From positions 62,001 to 126,000 of the forward strand of contig NZ_SAIY01000006.1 of assembly GCF_010560025.1 (NCBI RefSeq): 64,000 nt of DNA, in the 5' to 3' direction. The position numbers and the translations under genes are program-made. The stretch is from Verrucosispora sioxanthis (GTDB lineage Bacteria; Actinomycetota; Actinomycetes; Mycobacteriales; Micromonosporaceae). Numbering within the stretch: the first letter of the stretch is position 1; every line of letters starts with the position of its first letter. The notes beneath the pieces are model-generated. The model was not told the DNA's origin. It saw nothing but the letters and a program-made list of their open reading frames with translations, and ran no database searches. Below, in pieces: positions 47,299 to 55,609 of this stretch.

Positions 47299-48219
47299 CT
47301 ACTTCCTGGAGCTGAGCGCGCGGGCGAAGAACGCCAGGTTGGCGGGACGCTCGGCGAGCCGGCGCATCAGATAGCCGTACCAGTCGTCGCCGTAGGGCAC
47401 GTAGGTGCGCACCGTGTAACCCTCGCCGACCAGGCGGGCCTGCTCCTCGGGGCGGATGCCGTACAGCATCTGGAACTCGAAGCGGTCGGGGTCACGGTCG
47501 AACCAGCGTGCCCGGTCCTCACCGATCGCGATCAGGCGTGGGTCGTGGGTGGCCAGCATCGGATAGCCGTCCCCGGACATCAGGATGTTTAGGCACCGGA
47601 CGTAGGACTTGTCGACCTCGCGGGCGGACTGGTACGCCACCGACTCCGGCTCCCGGTACGCGCCCTTGCACAGCCGCACCCGCGACCCGGCCGACGCCAG
47701 CTCGCGACAGTCGGACTCGGTGCGCCGCAGGTAGGCCTGCAGCACCGCGCCGGTCGACGGGTGGTCCTTGCGGAGCTTGGTCAGGATGTCCAGGGTCGAG
47801 TCGGTGGTGGTGTGGTCCTCCATGTCCAGGGTGACCGTGGTGCCCGCCGCCTCGGCGGCAGCGCAGATCGCCCGGGCGTTGTCGTACGCGAGCTGCTCGT
47901 CGAACGCCTGGCCGAGCGCGGAGAGCTTCACACTCACCTCGGCGGCGGGCGTCAGCTTCGCCTCGGCGAGCATCCGCAGCAACGTGAGGTACTCGTCCCG
48001 GGTGGCGTTGGCCTGTTCACCGGTGACGGTGTCCTCGCCGAGATTGTCGAGGGTGACCGCGAGACCGTCGTCGACGAGTTCGCGGGTCGCGCGCAACGCG
48101 TCGTCGGTCTTGGCGCCGGCGACGAACCGGCGGACGACGTCCCGGGAGAACGGGGCCGTCGCGACGAGCCGCTCGACCCGGGTTGACCGGGAGGCGGCGA
48201 GGATGACGGAACGGAGCAT
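47299..48219 (-). CDS. proline dehydrogenase
   Basis: 306 residues, the monofunctional PRODH of Gram-positive type. It oxidises proline to pyrroline-5-carboxylate with FAD. Motifs include VTLDMEDHTTTD, RLCKGAYREPESVAYQ, and near the end TYVPYGDDWYGYLMRRLAER, which holds the substrate-binding arginines. The partner P5C dehydrogenase is not in the window. ATG 48219 begins the family's LRSVILAASRS start; the frame stays open upstream but with Arg/Gly-rich, non-homologous sequence. It is divergent from the lipoprotein gene at 48289. Confidence 0.94.
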   Translation of the reverse strand: MLRSVILAASRSTRVERLVATAPFSRDVVRRFVAGAKTDDALRATRELVDDGLAVTLDNLGEDTVTGEQANATRDEYLTLLRMLAEAKLTPAAEVSVKLSALGQAFDEQLAYDNARAICAAAEAAGTTVTLDMEDHTTTDSTLDILTKLRKDHPSTGAVLQAYLRRTESDCRELASAGSRVRLCKGAYREPESVAYQSAREVDKSYVRCLNILMSGDGYPMLATHDPRLIAIGEDRARWFDRDPDRFEFQMLYGIRPEEQARLVGEGYTVRTYVPYGDDWYGYLMRRLAERPANLAFFARALSSRK

Positions 48220-48288
48220 GAGCCGAGCGTAACGCCCACCCGACCGCCAGGTACCTTCCCCGTCACCCCCCGGCCCGGGGCGGACGGG

Positions 48289-48597
48289 ATGGCGTTCATC
48301 GGTTACAACCATGTCGTGGAACAACGCCCTCGCCGCCGACTCCGATCGGCCTCCGTGCAGCTTGGCGCCATCACCGCGCTGGCGCTCGCCCTCTCCGGCT
48401 GCAACATGACCTCCGACGACGACGATGACGACTGCGCCCTCGGCCCGGCCGGCGGCGGGGAGACGGTGGCCCTGGCCCTGCGGGTGCCGGCCCCCGCCGC
48501 CGAGACCGGCGCCGGCCGTGCCGCGCCCGAGCCGGTCGGCGCGGCCGTGCCCGAGCGCGGCGGCTTCGGCACCCACCTCGCCTCCTGCGGCGGCTAG
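48289..48597 (+). CDS. small lipoprotein (YgiB-like position)
   Basis: 102 residues from ATG 48289, or 93 from GTG 48316. A basic N-terminus and hydrophobic LGAITALALALSGC lipobox show that it is a lipoprotein, followed by an acidic Asp6 stretch and a low-complexity Ala/Pro tail ending LASCGG. It lies only 2 bases before the glutathionylspermidine-synthase-like gene. In E. coli the lipoprotein YgiB precedes the related ygiC gene, but sequence likeness to YgiB beyond layout is weak. Function unknown. Confidence 0.7.
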   Translation: MAFIGYNHVVEQRPRRRLRSASVQLGAITALALALSGCNMTSDDDDDDCALGPAGGGETVALALRVPAPAAETGAGRAAPEPVGAAVPERGGFGTHLASCGG

Positions 48598-48599
48598 GC

Positions 48600-49766
48600 G
48601 TGCGTCGCGAGACGACCACACCCCGCCCCGACTGGGACACCACCATCCGGGAGCAGGGCCTGGTCTACGTCGACACGGAACTGCCCGACGGCGGGGTGAT
48701 GTCGTACTGGGACGAGACCGCCACGTACGCCTTCGAGCTGGACGAGGTGCTGCGGCTGGAGGAGGCCACCGAGGAGCTGCACCGCATGTCGGTGGCCGCC
48801 GCCGAACACGTGGTGGCGCGTAACCGGTACGCCGATTTCGGCATCCCGGCGTGGGCGGCCGAGGCGGTCGCCCGCTCGCTGCGGGAGACGCCGCCGACCC
48901 TCTACGGCCGCTTCGACCTCTGGTACGACGGCAGCTGGCCGCCGAAGCTGCTGGAGTACAACGCCGACACCCCGACCGCCCTGGTCGAGGCGAGCATCAT
49001 CCAGTGGTACTGGCTGGAGCACACCCGACCGGACCTGGACCAGTGGAACAGCCTGCACGAGCGGCTCGTGGGCGGCTGGGCGAAGATCGGCGCCGAGCTG
49101 TACGACCGGCGGGTGCACGTGGTCTGGTCGAACGAGGAGGAGACCGGCGAGGACCACATGACCGCCGGCTACCTGGCCGAGACCGCCCGCCAGGCGGGGC
49201 TGGACGTCGAACTCCTGCCGATCCAGGATCTCGGCTGGGACGGCCGGCGTTTCATCGACACCGACGACCGCCCGGTCACCACCTGTTTCAAGCTCTACCC
49301 GTGGGAGTGGATGCTCGCCGAGCCGTACGGCCCACTGGCGCTGCGGCCGGGCACCCCGACCACCTGGATCGAGCCGGCCTGGAAGCTGCTGTTGTCCAAC
49401 AAAGCGCTGCTGGCCGTGCTGTGGGAGTTGTACCCGGGGCACGAGTTGCTGCTGCCGGCGTACCTCGACTCGCCGCGCGGCATGTCCGAGTACGTCGCCA
49501 AGCCGCTGCTCGGTCGGGAGGGCGCCGCGGTGCGGATCGTCACCCCGGGTGGCGAGATCAACAATCCGGGCGACTACGGCGACGAGGGCTACTGCTACCA
49601 GGAGTTCCGGGCGCTGCCCGAATTCGCCGGGAGCCGTCTGGTGCTGGGCAGTTGGACAGTCTACGGGGAGTCGGCGGGTGCCGGGCTGCGGGAGAGCGCG
49701 AGCCTGATCACCGACGGCTACGCGCGGTTCCTGCCGCACTACATCGACGCGCCACGCCCGCAGTGA
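48600..49766 (+). CDS. glutathionylspermidine synthase-like ATP-grasp ligase (YgiC-like)
   Basis: 388 residues with the pre-ATP-grasp/ATP-grasp plan of the glutathionylspermidine-synthase family. Visible motifs are FDLWYDGSWPPKLLEYNADT, HVVWSNEEETGEDHMTAGYL, YVAKPLLGREGAAVRI and VLGSWTVYGESAGAGLRES. Actinobacteria make mycothiol instead of glutathione, so the true substrate is open; an amide or peptide bond is probably formed on another amine. The start is GTG 48600, almost touching the lipoprotein stop, so the pair is coupled. Confidence 0.88.
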   Translation: MRRETTTPRPDWDTTIREQGLVYVDTELPDGGVMSYWDETATYAFELDEVLRLEEATEELHRMSVAAAEHVVARNRYADFGIPAWAAEAVARSLRETPPTLYGRFDLWYDGSWPPKLLEYNADTPTALVEASIIQWYWLEHTRPDLDQWNSLHERLVGGWAKIGAELYDRRVHVVWSNEEETGEDHMTAGYLAETARQAGLDVELLPIQDLGWDGRRFIDTDDRPVTTCFKLYPWEWMLAEPYGPLALRPGTPTTWIEPAWKLLLSNKALLAVLWELYPGHELLLPAYLDSPRGMSEYVAKPLLGREGAAVRIVTPGGEINNPGDYGDEGYCYQEFRALPEFAGSRLVLGSWTVYGESAGAGLRESASLITDGYARFLPHYIDAPRPQ

Positions 49767-49784
49767 GTCGTCTACCGTTGGGGC

Positions 49785-50342
49785 GTGAACTTCGACGCGT
49801 ACGCCCGGACCGGGGTTGACCTCGTCAACGCGCGCCTGGACGATCTCGACGATCTGCGCGCCATCTTCTGCGACGACCAGGAGTGGATGCGCGACGAGGT
49901 CGCGGAACGGGACCTGCCGACCTTCCGGCGCGCGCAGAAGCGGCTGCGTGACGTCTTCGAGTACGGCACCTCGGGGCGCGACGCCGAGGCGGTGAGCGAG
50001 CTGAACTCCCTGCTGGAGGCGTTCCCGGTGCAGCCGCGCATCTCGGGGCACGACTCCAGCGACTGGCACATGCACGTGACCAGCCGGGGCGCCTCGGTCA
50101 GTTCGGAATATCTGGCCGGCGCGGTGTGGGGCCTGTCGGTGTGGCTGTGCGAGTACGGCAGCGCCCGATTCGGCGTCTGCGCCGACGACCGCTGCGGCAA
50201 CGTCTACCTGGACACCTCGTCGAACTGCTGCCGGCGGTTCTGCTCGGAGCGCTGCGCCACCCGCTCACACGTGGCCGCGCACCGGGCCCGCAAGCGGGCC
50301 GCCGTGCCCAGCCAGCCGGACCCGCTGGCGCCGGTTCCCTGA
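49785..50342 (+). CDS. CGNR zinc-finger (ABATE) regulator
   Basis: 185 residues. The C-terminal CGNR zinc finger is complete (CADDRCGNVYLDTSSNCC and RRFCSERCATRSHVAAHRAR), and the N-terminal part is the ABATE domain (VDLVNARLDDLDDLRAIF) thought to bind ligands. Members are considered stress-linked DNA-binding regulators. GTG 49785 follows a TACCGT box by 6 bases, suggesting a leaderless start of its own in addition to read-through from the gene ending at 49766. Confidence 0.88.
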   Translation: MNFDAYARTGVDLVNARLDDLDDLRAIFCDDQEWMRDEVAERDLPTFRRAQKRLRDVFEYGTSGRDAEAVSELNSLLEAFPVQPRISGHDSSDWHMHVTSRGASVSSEYLAGAVWGLSVWLCEYGSARFGVCADDRCGNVYLDTSSNCCRRFCSERCATRSHVAAHRARKRAAVPSQPDPLAPVP

Positions 50343-50373
50343 CCTGCGATCACGGGCCGTCCCGGCCCGATTC

Positions 50374-51180
50374 TCAGGCGTCGACCGGTGACGGCGTGCT
50401 GAGGTGCTGCCGGGCGAAGGCCAGCGCCTCGCGCAGGTCCGCCTCACGGACCTGCCGGCTCTTCGCGCCCCGGGTGGTCACCTCCACCGCCACCGAACCG
50501 GTGAAGCCCCGCCCGGCAAGCGAGCGCAGCAGCTCGGCGCAGGGCTGGTTGCCGCGCCCCGGCACCAGGTGCTCGTCGCGTCCCTCGCCGGTGCCGTCGC
50601 CGAGATGCACGTGGGCCAGCCCGTCGCCCATCCGGTCGGCCATCGCCAAGGCGTCGCTGTGCGAGGCCGCGCAGTGCGACAGATCCAGGGTGTACGAGGC
50701 GTAGCCGGCTTCGGTGGGATCCCAACCAGGCACGTACGGGACGAACTGGCGGCCGGCCATCCGTACCGGATACATGTTCTCCACCGCGAACCGGAGGCCG
50801 CCGAACTCGCCGGCCACCCGGTCGAGCCCCTCGGCGAAGCCGCGTGCGTACTCCCGCTGCCAGGTGAACGGCGGGTGCACCACGACGGTCGGCGCCTCCA
50901 ACGTCTCGGCCAGCACCGCCGCCCGGCGCAGCCGCTCCCACGGGTCGGGGCTCCACACCCGCTGCGTGACAAGCAGACACGGTGCGTGCACGGAGAGTAC
51001 CGGCACTCCGTAGTGATCGGACAGCCCGCGCAGTGCGCCCGCATCCTGGCTGACCGCGTCGGTCCACACCATCACCTCAAGGCCGTCGTAACCGTGCGTG
51101 GCGGCCAGCTGAAACGCCGCCGCGGTCCGCTCAGGGAAGACCGAGGAACTGGACAGGAGCACCGGGACGCGGGAAGTCAC
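50374..51180 (-). CDS. TIM-barrel sugar phosphate isomerase/epimerase-like protein
   Basis: About 268 residues from GTG 51180. The AP-endonuclease-2/xylose-isomerase-like barrel is marked by THGYDGLEVMVW, VVVHPPFTWQREYARG, FAVENMYPVRM, SYTLDLSHCAASHSDAL and HVHLGDGTGEGRDEHL (His and Asp/Glu metal ligands). Enzymes of this fold isomerise or epimerise sugars or cleave abasic DNA. A gene of this type sits next to Ppx in mycobacteria (Rv0498-like) by memory. GTG 51180 lies 7 bases after TACCCT, suggesting a leaderless message; ATG 51231 would read a poor N-terminal leader. Confidence 0.84.
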   Translation of the reverse strand: MTSRVPVLLSSSSVFPERTAAAFQLAATHGYDGLEVMVWTDAVSQDAGALRGLSDHYGVPVLSVHAPCLLVTQRVWSPDPWERLRRAAVLAETLEAPTVVVHPPFTWQREYARGFAEGLDRVAGEFGGLRFAVENMYPVRMAGRQFVPYVPGWDPTEAGYASYTLDLSHCAASHSDALAMADRMGDGLAHVHLGDGTGEGRDEHLVPGRGNQPCAELLRSLAGRGFTGSVAVEVTTRGAKSRQVREADLREALAFARQHLSTPSPVDA

Positions 51181-51255
51181 GCCATCGAGGGTAGCCGGGA
51201 TGCGGTCGGGCATCATGACGAGAACCGGCAAAACAGACAGCCGGGACGATCAGCA

Positions 51256-52200
51256 TCACACCGGAGTCAGTCGATCCAGTCGGCTGAGGATCACACCCTC
51301 CCGCAGCGCCCACGGACAGACGTCGAGCGCGTCGATCCCGAGTCGACGCATCACCGACTCGGCGACGACGGCACCGGCCAGCAGTTGGTGGGCGCGCCCC
51401 GCGCTGACCCCCTCCAGCTCGACAAGCTGCGCGGGCGGGATGTGCCGGATGAACCCGAGCACCTGTCGCAGCCCGGACCGGGTGAGCCGGCGGCGGGCCC
51501 AGAGCCCGGCCCCGCTGGGTGCCGCACCGGCGAGCCGGGCCAGCGTACGGAACGTCTTGGAGGTCGCCACCGACCGTTCCCAGCCCACCTCGGTCATCCG
51601 CTCGACCACCGGATCGAGGTGGGCGTCGACGTACTCCCGCAACTGCTCCACCGTCTCCGGCGCGGGCGGGGCGGTGCTGTCCGGATCCACGTCGAGCCGG
51701 TCCCGGGTCAGCCGACCGGCACCCAGCGGCAGCGACACCGCGACGTCCGGATCCTCGTCGATACCGGCCGCGATCTCCAGCGAGCCGCCACCGATGTCCA
51801 GCACCAGCAGCCGCCCGGCGGACCAACCGAACCACCGCCGGACCGCGAGGAAGGTCATCCGCGCCTCGTCGGCGCCGGAGAGCACCTCCAGCCGTACCCC
51901 GGTGGAGTCCCGCACCCGGGTAAGCACCTCCGCCGCGTTCGTGGCGTCGCGTACCGCGGAGGTGGCGAAGGCGATCAGGTCGTCGACCTCCAGACCGGCG
52001 GCTGACGTACGCGCCGCCTCCACCGCCGTGACCAGGGCGTCGGCGCCGGCCTCGCGAAGGGCGCCGTCCGGTCCGATCTGCTCGGCGAGACGCAGCACCG
52101 CCTTCTCCGAGTGCGCCGGCCACGGGTGCGCGCCACGGTGGGCGTCGACCACCAGCAGGTGCACCGTGTTGGAACCGACGTCGAGGACACCCAGTCGCAT
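51256..52200 (-). CDS. Ppx/GppA exopolyphosphatase family protein
   Basis: 314 residues, the short Ppx/GppA form. Actin-like phosphate loops are RLGVLDVGSNTVHLLVVDAH at the start and LLVLDIGGGSLEIAAG in the middle, with the catalytic Glu in the region FATSAVRDATNAAEVL and a C-terminal helical part. Proteins of this family hydrolyse long-chain polyphosphate or convert pppGpp to ppGpp; the short type in mycobacteria (Rv0496-like) acts on short-chain polyphosphate. The ATG at 52200 is the only start giving the motif at residue 2. Proximity to regX3/senX3/phoU fits phosphate storage. Confidence 0.93.
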   Translation of the reverse strand: MRLGVLDVGSNTVHLLVVDAHRGAHPWPAHSEKAVLRLAEQIGPDGALREAGADALVTAVEAARTSAAGLEVDDLIAFATSAVRDATNAAEVLTRVRDSTGVRLEVLSGADEARMTFLAVRRWFGWSAGRLLVLDIGGGSLEIAAGIDEDPDVAVSLPLGAGRLTRDRLDVDPDSTAPPAPETVEQLREYVDAHLDPVVERMTEVGWERSVATSKTFRTLARLAGAAPSGAGLWARRRLTRSGLRQVLGFIRHIPPAQLVELEGVSAGRAHQLLAGAVVAESVMRRLGIDALDVCPWALREGVILSRLDRLTPV

Positions 52201-52272
52201 GGGAGAACCCTAGGCCCACCCGGTTCGCGCCACTCGGCGACCTGCCCGCCGCACCACGCGTACGCTGGCCGG

Positions 52273-53082
52273 GTGACAGGGCAGATCGAACTCCGTGTGC
52301 TGGTGGACGACCCGGCCGACCCGCGCAGCCGGGAGGTGCCGCTGGACTTCCCCCGGGAGTGGATCGAGTTCGTCGACCCGGCGGACGAACGACACCTGAT
52401 CCGGGCCGACCTCACCTGGTTGCTGTCCCGGTGGACCTGCATCTTCGGCAAGGGCTGCCACGGCATCATCGCCGGCCGGGCGGCCGACGGCTGCTGCTCG
52501 CACGGTGCGTTCTTCACCGACTCGGACGACGAGTCGCGGGTACGCGCCGCGGCGAAGCGGCTGACCCCGCAGACCTGGCAGCACTATCGGCGTGGGTTCA
52601 AGAACTGGACGGCGAACGACACCGTCGACGGCAAGACACCGGCCCGGCGTACCGCCACCCGCGATGCCGACGGGCCCTGCGTCTTCCTCAACGACGCGGA
52701 CTTCCCGGGCGGGGGCGGCTGTGCACTGCACGCCCAGGCGTTGCGCGACGGGGCGCATCCGCTGGAGTACAAGCCGGATGTGTGCTGGCAGCTGCCGGTC
52801 CGCCGGGACCAGGAGTGGGTGAAGCGCCCGGACAACACGAAGGTGCTGGTGTCCACGCTTGCCGAGTTCGACCGGCGCGGCTGGGGTGCCGGCGGGCACG
52901 ACCTCGACTGGTGGTGCACCTCCTCCACCGACGCGCACGTCGGTGCCGACCCGATGTACCTGTCGTACGCCCCGGAGCTGACCGCGCTCGTCGGCGAGCC
53001 CGCGTACGCGAAACTGGCCGAACTGTGCGCGGCGCGGACCCGGCAGGGCCTCGTCGCCCCGCACCCGGCCGACGGCGCCTGA
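52273..53082 (+). CDS. conserved cysteine-rich protein, possible metal-cluster protein
   Basis: 269 residues from GTG 52273, which lies 6 bases after a TACGCT -10 box. Cysteines come in a pattern (WTCIFGKGCHGI, DGCCSHGAFF, GPCVFLND, GGGGCALHA, DVCWQLPV, WWCTS) with nearby histidines, reminiscent of the putative zinc- or iron-chelating YkgJ/DUF3109-like proteins, but I do not recognise the family with certainty. It converges on regX3, as does the conserved Rv0495c in mycobacteria from memory. A metal- or iron-sulphur-binding enzyme is a reasonable guess; no pathway is evident. Confidence 0.75.
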   Translation: MTGQIELRVLVDDPADPRSREVPLDFPREWIEFVDPADERHLIRADLTWLLSRWTCIFGKGCHGIIAGRAADGCCSHGAFFTDSDDESRVRAAAKRLTPQTWQHYRRGFKNWTANDTVDGKTPARRTATRDADGPCVFLNDADFPGGGGCALHAQALRDGAHPLEYKPDVCWQLPVRRDQEWVKRPDNTKVLVSTLAEFDRRGWGAGGHDLDWWCTSSTDAHVGADPMYLSYAPELTALVGEPAYAKLAELCAARTRQGLVAPHPADGA

Positions 53083-53194
53083 CGCGCGGGCGTCACGCGG
53101 AGTCCACCCGCCGGTCGGCCTGGCCACGCGCCGAGGCAAACAAGCTCTCACACCGGGTAACCATCCGCATCCGACCCGACCAACCCCCTCGCCG

Positions 53195-53317
53195 CCTTTG
53201 CTCTGCTTACCTATACGCACAGGTAGCTCTGCGTGGTCGGCGTTGCGCACGTCAGCCGCGAAGCGACCACATAAGTCCTGGTCAGCGAGTTGTGCGTATA
53301 CGTAAGCAGAGCAAAGG
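53195..53317. repeat. 123-bp element with 27-base inverted arms (family A, copy 2)
   Basis: Arms 53195-53221 and 53291-53317 pair at 26 of 27 positions and share the CTTTGCTCTGCTT core with the element at 22216. The inner halves differ between elements yet pair within each. The interior contains a further 7-bp hairpin (GTGGTCG at 53233-53239 with CGACCAC at 53264-53270). It occupies most of the gap between the convergent stop codons of the cysteine-rich gene and regX3, so it could also end both transcripts. Confidence 0.85.
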
Positions 53318-53428
53318 AGCGGAACAGAGCACTGGGTAGGCGGCTGTGCGGTTACGCAACGCAACTACACCAGGTCGTGACAGGCCGTCATCAACGACGG
53401 CGGTCAGGAGCGGGTACGGCCGGTCCGA

Positions 53429-54112
53429 TCAGGGCTCGAACTTGTAGCCGAGACCGCGCACCGTGACGATGTGGCGCGGGGTGGAGGGCTCCGGTTCGAT
53501 CTTCGAGCGCAGCCGCTTCACGTGCACGTCGAGCGTCTTCGTGTCACCGACGTAGTCGGCACCCCAGACGCGGTCGATCAACTGGCCCCGGGTGAGCACC
53601 CGACCCGCGTTGCGGAGCAACAGTTCGAGCAGCTCGAACTCCTTGAGCGGCAACTGCACCGCACCGCCGTCGACGGTCACCACGTGCCGCTCGATGTCCA
53701 TCCGGACCGGACCGGCGGCCAGCGTCGGCGCGCCCGACTCGGGCGCCTCCGGGCTCTGCCGGCGCAGCACCGCGCGGATCCGGGCGACCAGCTCCCGGGG
53801 CGAGTACGGCTTGGTCACGTAGTCGTCGGCCCCGATCTCCAGGCCGACCACCTTGTCGATCTCACTGTCCCGAGCGGTGACCATGATGATCGGCACGTGC
53901 GAGCGCTGGCGCAGCTGCCGGCAGACCTCGGTACCGGACATCTCCGGCAGCATCAGGTCGAGCAGGACGATGTCGGCGCCGGTCCGGTCGAACTCGGTGA
54001 GGGCCGACGTCCCCGTGGCGGCCACGGAGACCTCGAACCCCTCCTTGCGGAGCATGTACGACAGTGCGTCCGAGAACGACTCCTCGTCCTCGACCACCAG
54101 AACGCGACTCAA
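53429..54112 (-). CDS. regX3: OmpR/PhoB-type response regulator RegX3 (PhoP)
   Basis: 227 residues: receiver domain (VVEDEESFSDAL, phospho-acceptor in ADIVLLDLMLPEMSG, VTARD, Lys in YVTKPYSPREL) and a winged-helix output domain (LKEFELLELLLRNAGRVLTR, VHVKRLRSKIEPEPS, VRGLGYKFEP). It is the phosphate-starvation regulator of actinobacteria. The genes for its kinase and PhoU are adjacent, and the PHO-box-like site at 55481-55519 is its expected target. The 57-base gap to senX3 on the same strand implies one transcript. Confidence 0.95.
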   Translation of the reverse strand: MSRVLVVEDEESFSDALSYMLRKEGFEVSVAATGTSALTEFDRTGADIVLLDLMLPEMSGTEVCRQLRQRSHVPIIMVTARDSEIDKVVGLEIGADDYVTKPYSPRELVARIRAVLRRQSPEAPESGAPTLAAGPVRMDIERHVVTVDGGAVQLPLKEFELLELLLRNAGRVLTRGQLIDRVWGADYVGDTKTLDVHVKRLRSKIEPEPSTPRHIVTVRGLGYKFEP

Positions 54113-54169
54113 CGGCGTTTCCTTTCATCGGTCGGACCGGGCGGGCGCCCAGCCTGATCCAGGTGCGGT

Positions 54170-55408
54170 TCAGACCTGCCGGAGCTCGGCCGGACCGGCC
54201 TCGATCCCAGCAGGTGGCAGTGTCGCCAGCAGGTCGTCCGGCGGACGGGCGGGCAGCCGGAGAGTGAACGTCGACCCACCACCAAGAGTGCTCGCCACCT
54301 CCACCCGGCCGCCATGGTTGCTCGCGATGTGCTTGACGATCGCCAGCCCGAGGCCGGTGCCGCCGGTCGCTCGCGACCGCGCCTGGTCGGCCCGGTAGAA
54401 CCGTTCGAAGATGCGGTCGACGTCGGTGGGGGCGATGCCGATGCCCTGGTCGGTGACGGCGATCTCCACCTGCTCCCCGGCGGTCCGGGCGGCGATCCGA
54501 ACCGTGGTGTCCTCGCCGGAGTAGTTCAGGGCGTTCTCCACCAGATTCGCCACCGCCGTGGCGAGCTGGTTGTCGCTGCCGTACACGGTCAGGCCCCGCT
54601 CCGCCTCGACGGTCACCTCGATCCGGCGGGCCGCGGCGGCGGTCCGGGTGCGGTCGATCACCTCGGAGATCACCCAGTCCACCGCGACCGGCTCGGGAGC
54701 CGGCTGCGGTTCGGCGCCCTGAAGCCGGGTCAACTCCAGCAGCTCCTGCACCAGCCGCCCCAACCGGGTCGACTCGTGCTGGATCCGCTCGGCGAACCGC
54801 CGGGCGGCGACCAGGTCCTCGGAGAGATCCGGCCGACCCTCACCGGCCGGCTCGGTGGCGTCCAGCAGCGCCTCGGCGAGCAACTGCAACGCACCGATCG
54901 GAGTCTTCAGTTCGTGGCTGACGTTGGCCACGAAGTCGCGGCGTACCCGGGCCAACCGGTGTGACTCGGTCACGTCGGCCGCTTCCACCACGATGTAGCC
55001 GTTGCCCAGTCCCATCGCCCGCAGGTGCACACCGAGCGGGTTCTCTCCGGCGTTGTCGCGGCCCCGGGGCAGGTCGAGCTCGATCTCGCGCCGCACACCG
55101 GTGCGCCGTACCTGCCCCGCCAGGGTACGGACCAGCGGATGCGCCATGATCGAACCTGGTCGGCCACCGGTCCGCAGCAGCCCCATCGCCCGCGCGGCCG
55201 GATTGACAAGTACGGGCACATCGTCCGCGTCGAGCACCACGACTCCCGCGCGCAGCGAATCGATCGCGCGGCGGCCGAGCCCGACCTGCACTTCGTCGAC
55301 GATCGCGAGCCTCCCCTTGCCGAACGGGACCATGCGGGACAACCAAAGGCCGGCGACCACCCCGACCACCAGGGCCGCCGCCACACCCACCGTCACCGCC
55401 CACGTCAC
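54170..55408 (-). CDS. senX3: SenX3-type sensor histidine kinase
   Basis: 412 residues. One N-terminal transmembrane helix (VTVGVAAALVVGVVAGLWL), a PAS-like region (residues ~45-140, VVVLDADDVPVLVNPAARAM), HisKA with the phospho-His in RDFVANVSHELKTPIGALQL, and HATPase motifs (NLVENALNYSGE, VTDQGIGIAP, GGTGLGLAIVKHIA). It phosphorylates RegX3 when phosphate is scarce and is held off by PhoU and Pst otherwise. The GTG at 55408 lies 6 bases past TACGAT, so a leaderless start is likely. Confidence 0.94.
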   Translation of the reverse strand: MTWAVTVGVAAALVVGVVAGLWLSRMVPFGKGRLAIVDEVQVGLGRRAIDSLRAGVVVLDADDVPVLVNPAARAMGLLRTGGRPGSIMAHPLVRTLAGQVRRTGVRREIELDLPRGRDNAGENPLGVHLRAMGLGNGYIVVEAADVTESHRLARVRRDFVANVSHELKTPIGALQLLAEALLDATEPAGEGRPDLSEDLVAARRFAERIQHESTRLGRLVQELLELTRLQGAEPQPAPEPVAVDWVISEVIDRTRTAAAARRIEVTVEAERGLTVYGSDNQLATAVANLVENALNYSGEDTTVRIAARTAGEQVEIAVTDQGIGIAPTDVDRIFERFYRADQARSRATGGTGLGLAIVKHIASNHGGRVEVASTLGGGSTFTLRLPARPPDDLLATLPPAGIEAGPAELRQV

Positions 55409-55480
55409 TCGGCGATCGTAGGGTCATTGTTAACCTGGCTATCGCCCAGAACAGGACGAAGCACTCTCACTTCCGGGAAA

Positions 55481-55519
55481 GTTCACCCGCGCGTCCGGCG
55501 CAGTTCATCAGCGTTCACC
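55481..55519. promoter_or_regulatory. PHO-box-like direct repeats between senX3 and phoU
   Basis: GTTCACC (55481), GTTCATC (55503) and GTTCACC (55513) lie in the same orientation with spacings of 22 and 10 bases, multiples of about one helical turn. This fits the 11-base direct-repeat units of actinobacterial PHO boxes. It precedes a TAGCTT -10-like box for phoU at 55540-55545. Confidence 0.75.
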
Positions 55520-55609
55520 TCCGGTCCGCCCGGGAGTCATAGCTTGGCGGGCGTACCTGCGCGAACACCCGCCGGCGGGATCGCCGGCCCCGATGGACAG
55601 GACGTGAGA

